64,000 nucleotides of DNA from Acheta domesticus (GCA_031308135.1 JAHLJT010000631.1:211776731-211840730); one strand, 5' to 3'; numbered from the stretch's first letter, positions 22,691 through 35,018 are shown. The notes: generated by a model from the letters alone, not told the origin. Numbers and translations: made by a program.

Positions 22691-22812
22691 TAGTTATTTA
22701 TGATAAGAAAGGTAAAAGTGGCATTTTATTTTGCGAGTAGGAAAGGTTGCGGCACAAGGCCAGTAGGCCAAGCGGTGCACTACTACGAACAAAATAAAAT
22801 CACTTTTACTGC
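22691..22812. mobile_element. Short inverted-repeat element (MITE-like), copy 1
   Basis: The inner part is bounded by GTAAAAGTGGCATTTTATTTTG on the left and its near-complement AAAATAAAATCACTTTTAC on the right, about 100 bp in all. A second copy at 55582-55703 shares both ends, the upstream TAGTTATTTATGATA and the centre (GGCCAAGCGGTGCA versus GACCAAGTGGCGCA). No coding capacity. Confidence 0.75.
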
Positions 22813-23376
22813 GAGTGGCAAACACTAGACTTTTATTTTTTTTAATTCAAGTACACATATCACACAATTGGGTACTATATTACGTTAAGTTATATAATAC
22901 ATTTTAAGCGATGCCAGTCCTCGCACAGTTGTCGCTACTGTATGCTTCCGTATTGCTGTGTCAAATGTGGAAAGAATCACGATTGTCGCACCTGTAAATA
23001 CCCGCTGTATGTGCTTTTTGTGGCGGTTACCATCTAGCAAATTATAAAAGCTGCGAAGTCTATAAAAAGATTCACAACAGCAGATATCCTAGACAGAGTC
23101 AATACAGTAGAAATTCTCCGAAAAAAAAAAATCAACAAAGTTAAAAGTAGCGATTCAAGTTCACCAACGAGTAATTAACCCACACGTTTCTCAGACAGGC
23201 AGCTAACATATGCACAAGAGACCTATTAACAGCAATACAATAATCAAAATGCATTGAATTAAAATAATTTGATATCCATAATTAAAGAATGATTCAAACA
23301 AACTCAATGTCAAAAATTCAATCAAGCAAGTTGAACAACTTTACAGTCCAATTAATATCATAACTGCAATACTGAA

Positions 23377-23560
23377 ACTAGTGGGGCTGAAACAACACGT
23401 ACTTTCTCGCCATTAGTAATGATTATATAATAAAATTTTACCACAATTTCTCTCCGTATTAACAGCTCAGTCATCATTTTTGTAAAACTCATTTAAAATC
23501 GTAGAACATTTAGTGCGAAAATTAAATAGTTTCAAGCAATGAATTTTTTTATTCAAAACT
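23377..23560 (+). repeat. ACTAGTGGTGC family, copy B (fragment)
   Basis: Starts with ACTAGTGGGGCTGAAACA and ACGTACTTTCTCGCC. It then follows the copy at 36876 through a block reading CAATTTCTCTCCGTATTAAC and TCAGTCATCATTTTTGTAAA. Homology fades after about 180 bp, so only the left part is present or recognisable. Confidence 0.7.
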
Positions 23561-23879
23561 TGAAATGAAAAAGCGCGAGTAAAAGTAAAATATATTTCTG
23601 GCATTGAATTCATTGTATGCAGTGTATTCACGAACATACAGTAGTAACATATAGTTATTATTAAACACTATGGTACTATAATATTCTACAAATATATAAA
23701 AGTATTACTTTATACTACCGCGAACAAAATACAGCCGTCATTGTCACCTTCTGTTTATCACTGCGGCGTTACATCAATTGGTTACAAAACTCCACAATGA
23801 CCGCTCATCTATTCGTTTTCACATTTAACACAATTAAAGGACGCAATTTAAAATGAATAAGAGAAATATAATATAAAAT

Positions 23880-24200
23880 AATAAATAATAATAAAATGAA
23901 ATAAGAAATAATATGCAAATTCTAACGTAGGTAGCATCCAACTGCGTAATTTGGAAGCGGGAGATTGAAAGTCAGCAATCTTTACATCATATTTATTTCA
24001 AATAGGTTTTAAATAATTTTTAACAGATTAATTAAACGTATAGCAAAAGCTCCGATGTAAGAAACGACCAAAGAAATATGAAATAATATACACATTGTAA
24101 CATACGTAGCAACCACCTCATTCAAAACATCTCTGAAATTACGATCAGGAAGCGACGGACTTTCAGAGCGGGCGATTAATTTTGGACTTTCAGAGCGCCC
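23880..24200. repeat. Diverged direct repeats of ~185 bp
   Basis: GAAATAATATGCAAATTCTAACGTAGGTAGCA near 23905 is echoed by GAAATAATATACACATTGTAACATACGTAGCA near 24078, and GGAAGCGGGAGATTGAAAGTC by a related phrase downstream. GGACTTTCAGAGCG occurs exactly twice, at 24157-24170 and 24184-24197. This is a decayed tandem duplication of unknown origin. Confidence 0.6.
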
Positions 24201-24259
24201 AATTACTCAATTAATGTCTGAAAGTAACAGTTTTTACTAGTGGCTGTCTAAAATAAGAA

Positions 24260-26325
24260 TACACATGGAACACACTGTATTCATGAAAAGATCACACCGC
24301 TATTACAGATAAGCATTATTTCGAAGATCAAATGAGGTATGAGAGTAATCGGAGAGCAACATATTTTTTTTACAAGCGATATGTCATTATGATTCCAGTT
24401 TATTTACGCGCCACGCAGAACCTCACGGAAATTTTATTACTTCTCAATTGTAAATGATACAAACTAGTTTTGTTCCACAATGTGTAAACCTCAAAACGTA
24501 AAGTAATGTTTAAACGAATTTTGTCGTAATTTGATTTCGCTATTGCCGGGGCGAGAATCACAATCGATGAACTTTAGAAAACATTGCAAGATACAGGAAC
24601 TGGTGCAAGCTTTATTCTGTCAATTTACTATTAATAATAACTAGTTTTATTTTCACTGTTAGAACGTTAGTTTGGAAAGATCTTATTAAAACTGACGTGA
24701 AAACTCCTATAGATGAAAGAGTTGCAGCGTTGTCGGTAAACCAAGAAATGCACTCTTTTTTCTGAAATTCTGTTTAGGTAGCGGATACTTACCAATTCCA
24801 GGTTTTTTGGAATTTTCGCCAAAGAAAATAAATTAAAACCGATTTACTTTCTTTAAAAGACAATTGACATTTTATTCACCCAGAAATATTTTATACGAGC
24901 ATGGAAAGTTTCCCCCTGAAATAAAGACGGATAATCCCAGTCACGTCTGGGAAGCAAGATTTCGTCTCCCTTTTATCGACCAAGAACTACATTGCGAACT
25001 CCAACGCGCTACTCAGGCCACCTGTGTCCCATTTTTTCAATGCATTTCCCCAAATTCTGTAATATGTTTCGCTGCCTAAGCCAGATTGTCAGACAATCCT
25101 AGCTAAAGAAAGAACATATTGGTTCCTCATGGTCAGATAGTTCGTGATCAGTGCTAATTCGGTTTCAGGGTAAATATGGCTTCAGTCTGAATCGTATCGC
25201 GTCTCATTACATCGTATTGTCGTGTAAAATACACGATACAGTGAGTTTTGCTGAAAAAATTATTGTGGTATGAAGAAGATAAAAATACTTTATAAAAAGT
25301 GATTAACATGCGCAATATTTAGATATTAGTAATTCTGGAAGTGCCCAGACCAAACTGGTGTGCACAAATTTAAAACATCGTGGCATACTCAATATTATTG
25401 GTTGTGTGACAGACAAAAGTTTAAAACCACCGATTTATTTGCCGTGATAAACAGTTCAAACGAAATAAAGTGTGGGGGATATTATCATAACCGAGTGTGG
25501 GGAATACAAGCAATAAATATTTCCACTTCTAAATTCACCAGTAATAAGGTTTAACCGTAATTAGGTTTATTCCAATCATCTCCACACAGGGAGGATATGT
25601 TGATAGGGGATAATATGTTTTAGAATGAGGGAGGATTTTGTCGGTATTCCTTCACCAGTTATTGAACTAACAAGCCGCCACGAGTTCTTATAATTGAGTA
25701 ATTCAGAAATAGCTATCCGCTATCCATGGCTCGTTAACTGAGAGAGAGAAATGGTGATTCAATACTCAGACAGTGCTGACTATAACTGAGAAACGAAAAG
25801 TGAGATGAGATGTGCAGGGTAATAATGATTTGTGGTATAGTACAAATCCTAGAAGAAGAAAAACCTACCAGAAACAGCTCCCACTTACATCCGAAAACAT
25901 GAGATGTACGAAAAACGTATATTAAACTCACACACGCATTCATGCATTAAATATTTGCTTGTACAAAGTAAAACCACTTTCATTTACAGAACATTAACAA
26001 ATACAGAGCTTGCATACGGGAACCGCGACCCCGCGAAAAAAACAAGAAAAAACAACGACGTGGCCAAAAGGGCAAAGTATCTTCCGCAACTCTTCACTCG
26101 CAAGGGCGAATTCTCACGACAACTAAAAAGGTCGCGCAACCCGAAAATGAATGTTTGCCGGAAGTAATCCCACTCACTACTTCCGCCACCTCCAATCGCA
26201 CGCAGACGCCGCACGTATCCATTCCGTTTCCTCACCGCACGGGCATAAACATCGCTTCGTTTACGAAACGAGAGCTGCGCGTTTCCGTAACGACGGCGGG
26301 GTCGCTTTGCCGCGTCTCGTCTTCG
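24260..26325. other. AT-rich intergenic stretch
   Basis: No gene or clear repeat recognised. Open frames are under 90 residues except a basic 115-residue minus frame at 25984-26331, which is opposite another open frame and shows no domain. Confidence 0.5.
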
Positions 26326-26690
26326 CCGCAAGAAATGATTACCTCCAATTTACGAGAGCGGCCCGCCAAACCGCAGGGCGCAGCGGCGAGCGCGCCAGGC
26401 GCGGGCGCGGGCGCGGGCGAGGGAGGGGCGAGGGAGGGGCGAGGGAGGGGCGAGGGAGGGGCGAGGGAGGGGCGAGGGAGGGGCGAGGGAGGGGCGAGGC
26501 GGCGCAGCGGTCGCGAGCCGCCGTGCGCGTAACGGCTCCTCGGACGAGACGAGGCCAATTTGCACACAACGCCAACAAAACAAATACACGCTCTGCGCCG
26601 GGATCCATCACTGCCAGGGGCTGCGGCTGCAACCGACGCCGGCCGCTACGGTCGTGACGGGCGTCGGGTGCGAAAGGAGTTGCGGTGGCC
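26326..26690. promoter_or_regulatory. CpG island containing a GGGGCGAGGGA minisatellite
   Basis: GC- and CpG-rich island. Its middle (26417-26500) is a tandem array of the 11-mer GAGGGAGGGGC, about eight near-perfect units, preceded by a GGCGCGGGCGCGGGC run. The overlapping frames encode repeat peptides (GRGEGGAREG-type) and are not genes. The flanks at 26330-26400 and 26520-26680 are CpG-rich without recognised motifs. Confidence 0.45.
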
Positions 26691-27185
26691 GACGTACACA
26701 GGGACTGCAATCCTCACAGTGCCGCCCATGTAACTGCTCCCGAAGCGTACCACGCGGCTTCTGACGTAATTTTCGACGAATATATTTCTGACTTTTCTTT
26801 GCCCTCGTGTCCCATCGTAGCCTTCCACACACTTCGTTAACTCGTTCTCTTCGTGTTTACATACCTCGAGTTGACTTCACGGTCATGAACTTGGCGAAAA
26901 CAATTCGACGCCAATACTGACGTTCACGGCATCGCAAGCAAAACTGCAGTGTAAACGTCATCACATCACATTTTCTCTTACCTTCGAAGCAGAAATACCG
27001 AACATTATGTGCCGCCCGGTAAAGATTTCGTTCTTACAATGCACTACACATATCGTCAAAGGCGGTACCGCGCCTCACCCAGCGGTAGCAGCGTGGCAGA
27101 GACAAATCGCGAACAGTAATGAGTTCATTAACTGGGAAAGATGTCTTATCTGGGTGCTAGCAAAACGCACTCGGCTTGTGTTCTT
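26691..27185. other. Spacer between two CpG islands
   Basis: Intermediate GC content, no gene or repeat recognised. Confidence 0.45.
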
Positions 27186-27189
27186 CCGA

Positions 27190-27695
27190 TTAATCACCCG
27201 GAGGGACGGCACGCGAGGGGGCAGGCCGAAGCAGCAGCAGCAGCGGGTCGGCCGCGGCGTGGCGGCGAGAGAGCGAGCGGCGGAGATTTCGTGGGGTGGG
27301 GTGGGGTGGGGGAGGCGGAGCGAAGAGAAGGCGGCGCCGGAGGCCGAAGGAATATAAACACGGACACGCCCTCCAATCGTTCCCTCTCCGCGGCCCCCGT
27401 CGCAGCTGCCACCGCGGCCCGGCCCGACCCGGTCCGGCCTGGCCCGCCGCGGCCCGCCGCGGCGCGGCGCGGCGCGGCGCCGGCTTTACGAGTGCAAGGA
27501 AACGCCATATTTAACGTCAAATTATGAGCCCGTTCGCCCGGGCAGCAACATGTTAATTACGCCCCCCAGCGTCCGGCTGACGGAGCGGCGCAGGGCGGGG
27601 TGGGCGGCCGCACGCCGAGTGCCGGCCCCTCGGTGCGCTACGCCCAGGGAGCGATGCCCGCGCCGGCCGCGCCACTGCCTCTCGAACGGCCAGCG
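27190..27695. promoter_or_regulatory. CpG island with pentamer repeat and non-repetitive core
   Basis: Features are (GCA)n at 27230-27244, GTGGGGTGGGGTGGGG near 27291-27308, and a (GGCGC)n run at 27458-27484. Then comes a distinctive low-repeat core at 27485-27590 containing AACGCCATATTTAACG, CAAATTATGAGCC, and CATGTTAATTACGCCCCC with a homeodomain-like TTAATTA. AATATAAACA near 27351 is TATA-like. No exon is recognised. The core looks like a conserved non-coding element, but this needs cross-species alignment. Confidence 0.4.
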
Positions 27696-28077
27696 ACGAG
27701 CAAATTTTGTGCGTACAATTAATGGAAGTGGGTAAGCAGACAAATCAACGACAGTTTTCAAAATATTATTACTTCGGAAAGTGCGTGAAGAATTACGACC
27801 CAAAAAATTCAATTCAACGATTCCTTATTTCACGTGGCGAGATGCAGGTCATCAGGCCCGCACTTCCATCCACCCATGCAAATTTTGCTGTGCTCCATTC
27901 ACCATTTATCGGAGAGAAAAAAGGTATCACTTGGGCGGCAAAACAGGCGATTTACATTTAGCTCAGAGGCTTCTTTGAGACTCGAGGGTCATTTACTCGC
28001 AGTAAATCTACAACATGGGACCGTCGGCTTTACTTGCCCTCCGAAGGAAGGCGTACGAAATATTTCCCCTTCCGTGG
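27696..28077. other. Spacer, no feature recognised
   Basis: AT-rich, with several overlapping open frames of 65 to 96 residues without domains. Confidence 0.45.
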
Positions 28078-28151
28078 TTTCGATCGGGTTTGAATCCGCA
28101 AATGTGGGTGTAATAGCCCGATAAGCGAACCGTTGTACCACCGAAGCCACA
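28078..28151 (-). pseudogene. tRNA-like sequence (pseudogene or SINE head)
   Basis: On the minus strand, GTGGCTTCGGTGGTACAACGG resembles a tRNA A box region, and GGATTCAAACCC about 30 bp later resembles a B box. The first seven and last seven bases can pair at six positions (GTGG with CCAC), as in an acceptor stem. The T stem pairs poorly, so this is not a convincing functional tRNA. A decayed tRNA or a tRNA-derived SINE head fits better. Confidence 0.5.
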
Positions 28152-30306
28152 GAATGGAAAGCATATTGCAATTGCAGCAACAACTTCAAGTAAAAGATGA
28201 AATTAACATGTTGCAGAGTGACATTTCAGAATTAAAACATATTTTTTAGAAAACAAAAATAGAGAGTTTATTCCGAATACGCATAGTTCCAAACAGAAGC
28301 CAAATCCATAATTTGCAAAGCAATTTCGAAGCTAAAATGTTCTATTCGCACCTCATTTATTTCGATTCACGATGCTGTGAGATCTCAGTAACGGAAACAA
28401 CACGTAAGGAATTCACACTTTACATTAGAAATAATAAATTGACGAGGTCGTTCGCCGCCGTACGAGACTCGCATACCCCCCTCGTTCAAGCACTTAAACG
28501 CAGCCTGCCTTTAGGAACTTTATTCTTCTTCTTGGGAGGAGTAGTCGGATGGGAAGAACGAGGAGCCCGACAATGCTCGTAAATTGAACCCACCGTCTCT
28601 TCTCGTTTGTTCCAACGGCCGAACGTTATCCGCTGCGTTGGAGCCGAGCGGTTCATTTCACGTCGAAGATGAGACTCGCCTCTTAAATCACACAACGCGA
28701 ATCTCCTCCTTCGCCATCGCCTATTCTCTCGCTTGCCTTTCCCCATTCCCGTCTCTATTACAGGAGAGCGTCAAATATCTGAACTAATTGGGACAATAGG
28801 TGATTCAGAATGTTCAACATACATTTTTATGTAATATTTACACTAACATTTTTAGAGACTCTGATGATGTCGTCATATCGTTCTCTAACGCAGAGTATCA
28901 AGCACAAAACAATACTTAATATGAATAGTAACAAAAAATTTACGGTGACACAAACTAAAAACAAGAAAAAAATCTAATTTAAATAAAACGACGAAGTTCA
29001 CTGTACAACAATTGCTACGACAAATGTCCAGTAGCAGCAGAACAAAGGTCGACGCACTTTGCTCGGGATCGGATGTGATTTCGTGGAAGCGCTGCAATTG
29101 TTAGGCATTCTGCTGACAGCGCGGCGCCACGGATAACAATGCCAAAAGCTATTGTTACTTCTTTACGAACTCGTTTTGCACCTCGTGGCGTTGGGATTAC
29201 AGACGCTTCCGATTAGAGACATTCCCATCACCAACGTTCCACTGCATGAGCTTCCTTCTGTTTTTGGCAGGCTTCCAGCAGGATCTAGTCCCGGCGAATT
29301 CCGCGTCAACGAGAAGCCCTCCTGCCCCTGTGCAGCAGGAGGAGCGGGGTCAGGCGCAGCGTTCGTCCGTTGTTCCGATGCGTATTTTAAAGCTGCGAGG
29401 GGCGTGTCCCGCGGCCTCGTACTTCCAATCTCCCTCATCTCTAATCTTTCGTCGTGTTTTTAAATCTCTTCTGCTTCCCGCGAGGCTTCGCCGCTTCTCT
29501 CGATTCTGAGTCATCATGGGAATCTCCGGTCTCCACCTCCCAGTTCGTAAATCAACTTAGTTATCCAGGTGTAAGTACGACGTACCTCAGATAAAATCGC
29601 ATTACTGGAAACAAAATGGTCTGTACTAATATATCGATTTTCAAATATCGGCAGGAAGCTTTACATACAAAAACTTGTAAGATTAAACTTTGAAAAATAC
29701 GTAATTTTGCAGTATTATCCTTGAATGAAAATGAGATATTCACAGTTGTGGGGGTAACTTCTAGTTACGTTAACAAGTTCTTGGAGTACTAGCGTACCCC
29801 TGCGAGAACTCTCGCATGTCAAATTCCCCCCATTTCCATATTAAGAGGGAACGTTGTTAACGAAACGTGATTATTTGTTTAGAAAATTTAAAAGGTAACT
29901 TCCAATGTACTTATAGAATTTAAAATAGAAATAAAGATCAATGAAATTGACGTTTGAAACAAATTTTGAATAAAGGTTTGTTTTGTCTTACGTATAAACA
30001 TGTTCTTCAAACAATTCACAACACTTCCTTAAAACATTTCAAGTAATTATACAATCCTTCTTGACAGTTAGCTTTTCGCTTTCCTTGATAGTCAGAAAAA
30101 TATTACAAAAAACTTTTGGCTCTCGAGAAAGCTACTTAAAGTTGTCCATGCGAAAATAGAGGATCGAGCCCTATTCTTTGGAATATTATTTAACTTCATT
30201 ACCGAACCGAAAGCTACACCCGTGCAATTTAATCGCCTAGAATATCAAGTAATTAGTTTAGTTTCACATACAGTTGCAAATTCTGCACGTCTCTGAAAAG
30301 GTGGGG
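28152..30306. other. Intergenic stretch, no gene recognised
   Basis: Mixed composition. GC-moderate parts at 28440-28760 and 29040-29520 contain open frames up to 103 residues on both strands, without domains. No repeat family recognised. Confidence 0.45.
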
Positions 30307-30660
30307 GTAGTATCGAGAAGTGCCAGACCAGCAAAATGTAATAGAATGTCCAACAAGCTCTCGTCCTATTGATGCGTTGCGAGGAATGTTTCTTTGTGGC
30401 CTTTGACTTCAAACTTCCAGATTTTATGGCTCTAGAACGCTTTGTCTACGAGTTATTCAACTAAGTAGATTTTAATAATGCTGTGTTGCGAGATGCATTT
30501 GACATGAAAATTTAGATTAATTTTTTCAATAAATCCTTCATATTTTCAAAGTCAAAATCTCCGTTCTTTAGAGACCTCATGTATGAACATCGATTGCCTG
30601 TGCGCAAAACTCATCTGTATTACTGAAATAATTTAGGAGAGGAATTTATATAATATAAAC
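30307..30660 (+). repeat. Direct repeat pair, unit 1
   Basis: This ~355-bp unit recurs at 31226-31612 in the same orientation. Shared blocks in order include GACCAGCAAAA, AGAATGTC, GGAACGTTTCTTTG-like, TTTCAATAAATCCTTCA, CTTTAGAGACCTCAT and ACTGAAATAAT. By eye about two thirds of positions agree. Neither unit has a long reading frame or terminal inverted repeats, so the element type is unknown. Confidence 0.75.
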
Positions 30661-31225
30661 AATAAAACAAGAGATGAAGTAGCAGCATATGGACTATCAT
30701 AGTCTGTACCAACTATATTCTCACTTATTTTCAATGATTAATAAATCGATCTGTTTAATAATAAATTTAACCTGCTTGCATGTAACAGCTAGATATCTTA
30801 CTAACCTGTTCAAACGAGCATTTACAGTACTAAATGTACTACGAGAATAGTTCTCCTAGTTTTCTTGCAAATGCTTCAACCTGTCTAAAATATAAATTAA
30901 TTTGTTGAAATCACTAATCACTTTAGGGGAAGTATTATTTCCCAGCTTTTGCAATGCAGTATCATGACTGAACACGCTGACTTGAAAATTTCACCGAATC
31001 ACTGCTAATAAAGAAAATACTGGCACAGGTAAAATAGAATCCAATCCTAACAAGAGACAGTCTGTACTTTTCACTGTACAGAATTGTCCATTCTTTGCCA
31101 ATATTGTTTCTTCTTTTTGACGAAGAACATCAAAAGATGTAAGAGCTTTCTCTCTCCATTACAGTTTGACTTGCCATACAGTTTGACGGCCTCATGCGCC
31201 AAGGCCAGTGGGGTATAGGTGGCAT
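30661..31225. other. Spacer between the direct repeats
   Basis: AT-rich, no gene. ACAGTTTGAC occurs twice near 31163 and 31178. Confidence 0.5.
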
Positions 31226-31612
31226 TCGTAGTATCCATAAGCGACGGACCAGCAAAAATGTAAAAGAATGTCTAGTAATATCTCATATGTAGATTACAAT
31301 GAGAGGAACGTTTCTTTGAAGCTCTTAGCCTCCAAATTTCATGTTTTAAGGCTCTAGAAAGCTCGGTTTAAAGTTATTTAACTATACAGATTTTGACCAT
31401 GCTGTCGAGTGTTGCGTGTTGCATTATGCATGAATATTTAGAAGCGTTTTTTCAATAAATCCTTCACATTTTTAAAGTCGAAGTGCAATTCGTCACGTTT
31501 CCGGGAAATTTTCTTTCTTTAGAGACCTCATTTATAAAGTTTGGTCGCATATGAGAGCCGGAAAAGGTCTGTATACAACTGAAATAATATAGAAGATTGA
31601 ATGCAATATACG
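31226..31612 (+). repeat. Direct repeat pair, unit 2
   Basis: Second copy of the unit at 30307-30660, offset by about 920 bp, with a ~35-bp extra segment (AAGTGCAATTCGTCACGTTT region) near 31480. It shares the same block order as unit 1. Confidence 0.75.
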
Positions 31613-31707
31613 GATGCAATATCCATAATATTAACTAGTAACTTCTCTGATACGACAGTGTTGAGAATGCTGAGAGAGAGGCACACACAGACACATTTAT
31701 GGGGGAA

Positions 31708-31804
31708 GGTCAACATGGTAACCCGTTTTGTCTTGAATCGTGTAAGATAGAAAGAGGTCATTTGTACTATCGATGACATCAATCTGGTTACCATGTTAAC
31801 CCCT
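31708..31804. repeat. Inverted repeat GGTCAACATGGTAACC
   Basis: GGTCAACATGGTAACCC (31708-31724) faces GGTTACCATGTTAACCCC (31785-31802). The arms match at 15 of 16 positions around a 60-bp loop. Outer sequences GGGGGAAGG and CCCCTCTGG extend the symmetry weakly. It could be a small foldback element or a bound site pair. Confidence 0.7.
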
Positions 31805-31806
31805 CT

Positions 31807-33057
31807 GGCTTAGGCACACCTACGTATTTCATCTCTGCTCAGTTTTTATTTTGATGACGAAGGGTCAAGTTTTGTTTTTTTAAATACCATATTCTAAATT
31901 GGGGCTCTTTAGAAATGGCTTAAAAGGACGATTTCAAACATTTGCTTGTCTTAATATTAAAGCAAATAGTTATTTTGCCACATGCCGTCATTTAGTATTA
32001 ATTTTCTTTTTATTTCATTTCTATTTCCCTTCCGTTTCATTTCCTTTTCTCCACTGAAAGGAAAACGTTGCGAATCGGTTTTTCAGATATACGCGCTCAG
32101 TCACTCGAAAAAAGATTAACGTCCGGTTTCATTCATACTACGAGTATATCGTTTCTGGGAATATCCGTCCTCTGTGCTCGGTGAGCCTCGTGCAATGTAT
32201 AACGGAACTGCTTTTGTGGTCAACGTGACGACGAATATATGCAAATTCAATATAGAGGAATTGATGTGTTAATTTAATACATTTTCCGCATCACACTCAT
32301 GTATAGATGTGGCCAAAATTATTAGTTATTGAATGTGACAAAAATTTAAAAAATGAGGCAAAATATATTTGAGACTGTACATATTGACAATAAACTGTGT
32401 GTACACGCTTCTAATATTTTTTAACCATGCTCTTAATCACAATTAACGTATTTGTTGTGAGGTGTTGAAAATCAATTTGTGATTCATTTTCACTTTCAGA
32501 GCCACTTTTTTACATGCAAAAGAATTGTCTTATGCGCTAGTTTTAATGGTCTTCTTTTGTTAGCCACTTTTATCTACAGATCGAACATTTTCTATAGGAT
32601 TATTTACAGCTCATTCAAACTCAGACTGATGTATGTCTGAAAGATATGTTTCAACTTTCTTTTCTATTGTGGCTAGGTATATAAGCATGGATGAACGTGG
32701 ACTTTTACCAGTTACCAAGTAATATAAATATTTATTCAAAAATCTGACTGCAAGTGTATCGTATAACGAAAACCACTCACTGAGTGACTTGAATATAGTT
32801 ACGTAACGTCTCATACATAGATGGCGACATTTGTTCTGACATCTCTATTCACATTAACAAGTTAAATAATCCTACAAATGTTTTGAACCTTATGTTACTT
32901 CCGCTTCTAGTTGCAAGTGTATCATTATTAAGCAACCCAGAACCAGGTACTGGATTCGTCTCAAACTGTCTCAAACTCGATTCTCTTTGTGGAGTTTATT
33001 TTTCATTATTTAAAGCATTTCCCTCCACAAGATCGGATTCGTCACAATTGTGATACT
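31807..33057. other. AT-rich stretch beside the gypsy remnant
   Basis: No gene recognised. This stretch lies on the 3' side of the minus-strand integrase remnant, where the end of the same retrotransposon would be expected. I see no LTR pair. Confidence 0.45.
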
Positions 33058-33825
33058 CTATTTTAGGCTTCGTTCATATTTCGCAAGCGGCTCATTCGGA
33101 TTTTTGCTTAAATGTACCCTATTTCTAGTCAGTGTATTTATATTTTCAGTTTTAATTTGATAGGGTATGTCGTTCGTGGTGTCGATTAAAATTGCCGGTT
33201 CCCATGTACCCCGTTTATTTTTCTTCCTAACATTCTGTTCTATATTGAGTGGGGACAAGTCCTTTGCCTTTCAATCATGATACTTTTTTTGTGCGCTTTG
33301 TCTTGTTTCTAATTTTCCGTATCGTCCCTCTTTCCAGATTCTTTAAATCTAAAAAGTAAGGCAAGATTCTACTTAGATTTCTATCCTGAATTATTTGATT
33401 TAAAGACTGTACATTGTCACAAATTGGAGAATTTATAAACTGTATGAATGCTAGATATGGATCTCTTATCTTAATATGCTTTCCTTAATACACTTTTTAT
33501 CGATTTATGTGCCTCACAACCATACCATTTTTTTCTCGGATACTTTGGATTTGACGTAACATGTTTACAATTCCGCGCGTCCCCGAATTCTTTAAATTGT
33601 TTACTGCTGTATCAGAGAGTGCTGTATTGAGGTCTGTTATCCGACCTAATCACTATAGTTATGCCCATTGGGGATCCGATCGCAATAAAACGAATTTGTG
33701 CCCACCGTTTCCCACACATTTTCTAGAATGTTAGTCGGTCTCGAAGTTCCTAAACTTCTTTGAAATTTCATACATGTTTTACAAATTAAATTCGTGCATT
33801 CTGTATCTTTTATCAGGCCTCGCCA
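33058..33825 (-). pseudogene. Ty3/gypsy-type integrase remnant
   Basis: Reading the minus strand from 33825 downwards, parts of a retrotransposon integrase appear in the right order but in different frames. First is WRGLIKDT and ICKTCMKFQRS, the zinc-binding HHCC end (about 33825-33760). Next is a VGTNSFY segment where the first catalytic aspartate seems changed to N (about 33690). Then IRSDNRPQYST with the second aspartate (33618-33653), FKEFG and HVTSNPKYP (33540-33602). Last is a C-terminal KRGTWEPAILI and NRVHL region (33058-33260). Frameshifts and stops separate them. The gene is dead; gag, protease, RT and LTRs are not recognised nearby. Confidence 0.78.
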
Positions 33826-35018
33826 TGTTCTCAGACTCGTTGTCTAGTAATATTTCGTCCACATTACTTACGTCCTCTCTATTTTTTTTAAATCCACTTT
33901 GGATTTTAGTCCAGAAATATTTTACATCCATTACAATTTTGTTTACGTTTGAGACTACACTGATAAGAATTGTGCAATGTATAATGTTAAAATGTCTAAA
34001 AGCATTCTGAACATTTCGTAATTTTTAGTCCGTTCTTAGCTCACAACATTGATATTCTGTTGTAGGAGAAATATGAATTTTACCGGATTACATAATGTTA
34101 GGATATTTTATTGAGTTACAATACAATAGCATTTTAATAAACATCACACATACATAAAGTAAGGTGCACGTAACATATAAAGCATCTGGTAGTTTTCTTT
34201 GCAACTCTCTTAGATATACGATTTTATTGGGTAGCTACAGGTTGGCAAATAAAAACCTACATTATTTACTGTGTTGAGAATTTTCTTTGTAGCTATCCAT
34301 ATTTCCGATTCGACGCTGATTTGTCAAATATGATTTTGTAATGGAGTATCTGATCAATGACCGCCAGCAAGTTGAAACAACAGAATTGACCCAATTCTAT
34401 TCCCCTGGCTCTGTTTTTTCTCAATCCCCAAGAGACTATAGTGCGTCCTACCCAGGATATGTTTTCTTCCAGGATTGTTTAGTGGTCAGGTGGAAGAGCA
34501 GGCCAAATATACACGTAGAATACGTTATGGGACAGGAGAGTGCTGGGAAATGACGAACTGTTTCTCAAATACATGTCAAAGAAATATGAGTCAGTCTAAT
34601 TGAGGAAAAGACTGTATTAATTTTGGAGTGCCTCACCCTGTGTGTGCACATGCATTCAAATCTAAGGTTATAAAATTTGTAGATTCAAAAACTGTTTTCT
34701 GGCGCCAAATAGAACGAACAGACGAATAAAGTATGCCATTTCATTCCACAAGGAAAGTTGCACCTTGCTTTTCAATAAATATAACAAAAGACTATATTAA
34801 ATCGTCATATCATCAGGAAAGAGACGATAATGACCATGATTCCCATACAAATCATAAGAAACATAAAATGTGATAAAATACCTCGACAGACGGCAACCCG
34901 AGAGGTTTCGCCTCAAGACTTCCATGGCTCCTCCGAGACTGATGGAAATGTTTCCTCGACCGAAGGAATGTCCCGCCCGAGGCAATTAGCGTTCTTGAGG
35001 AGGTGAGATGGGGGTCCA
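33826..35018. other. AT-rich stretch
   Basis: Just beyond the integrase zinc finger (33826-34020) the minus frame stays open for about 65 codons without a domain I recognise; it may be decayed pol sequence. A 70-residue plus frame at 34341-34553 has no known domain. No repeat recognised. Confidence 0.45.

Noticed and set aside
24157..24197. Paired 14-bp direct repeat as a transposon target duplication
   Set aside because: The interval is only 13 bp, too short for an inserted element; it fits the surrounding tandem duplication better.
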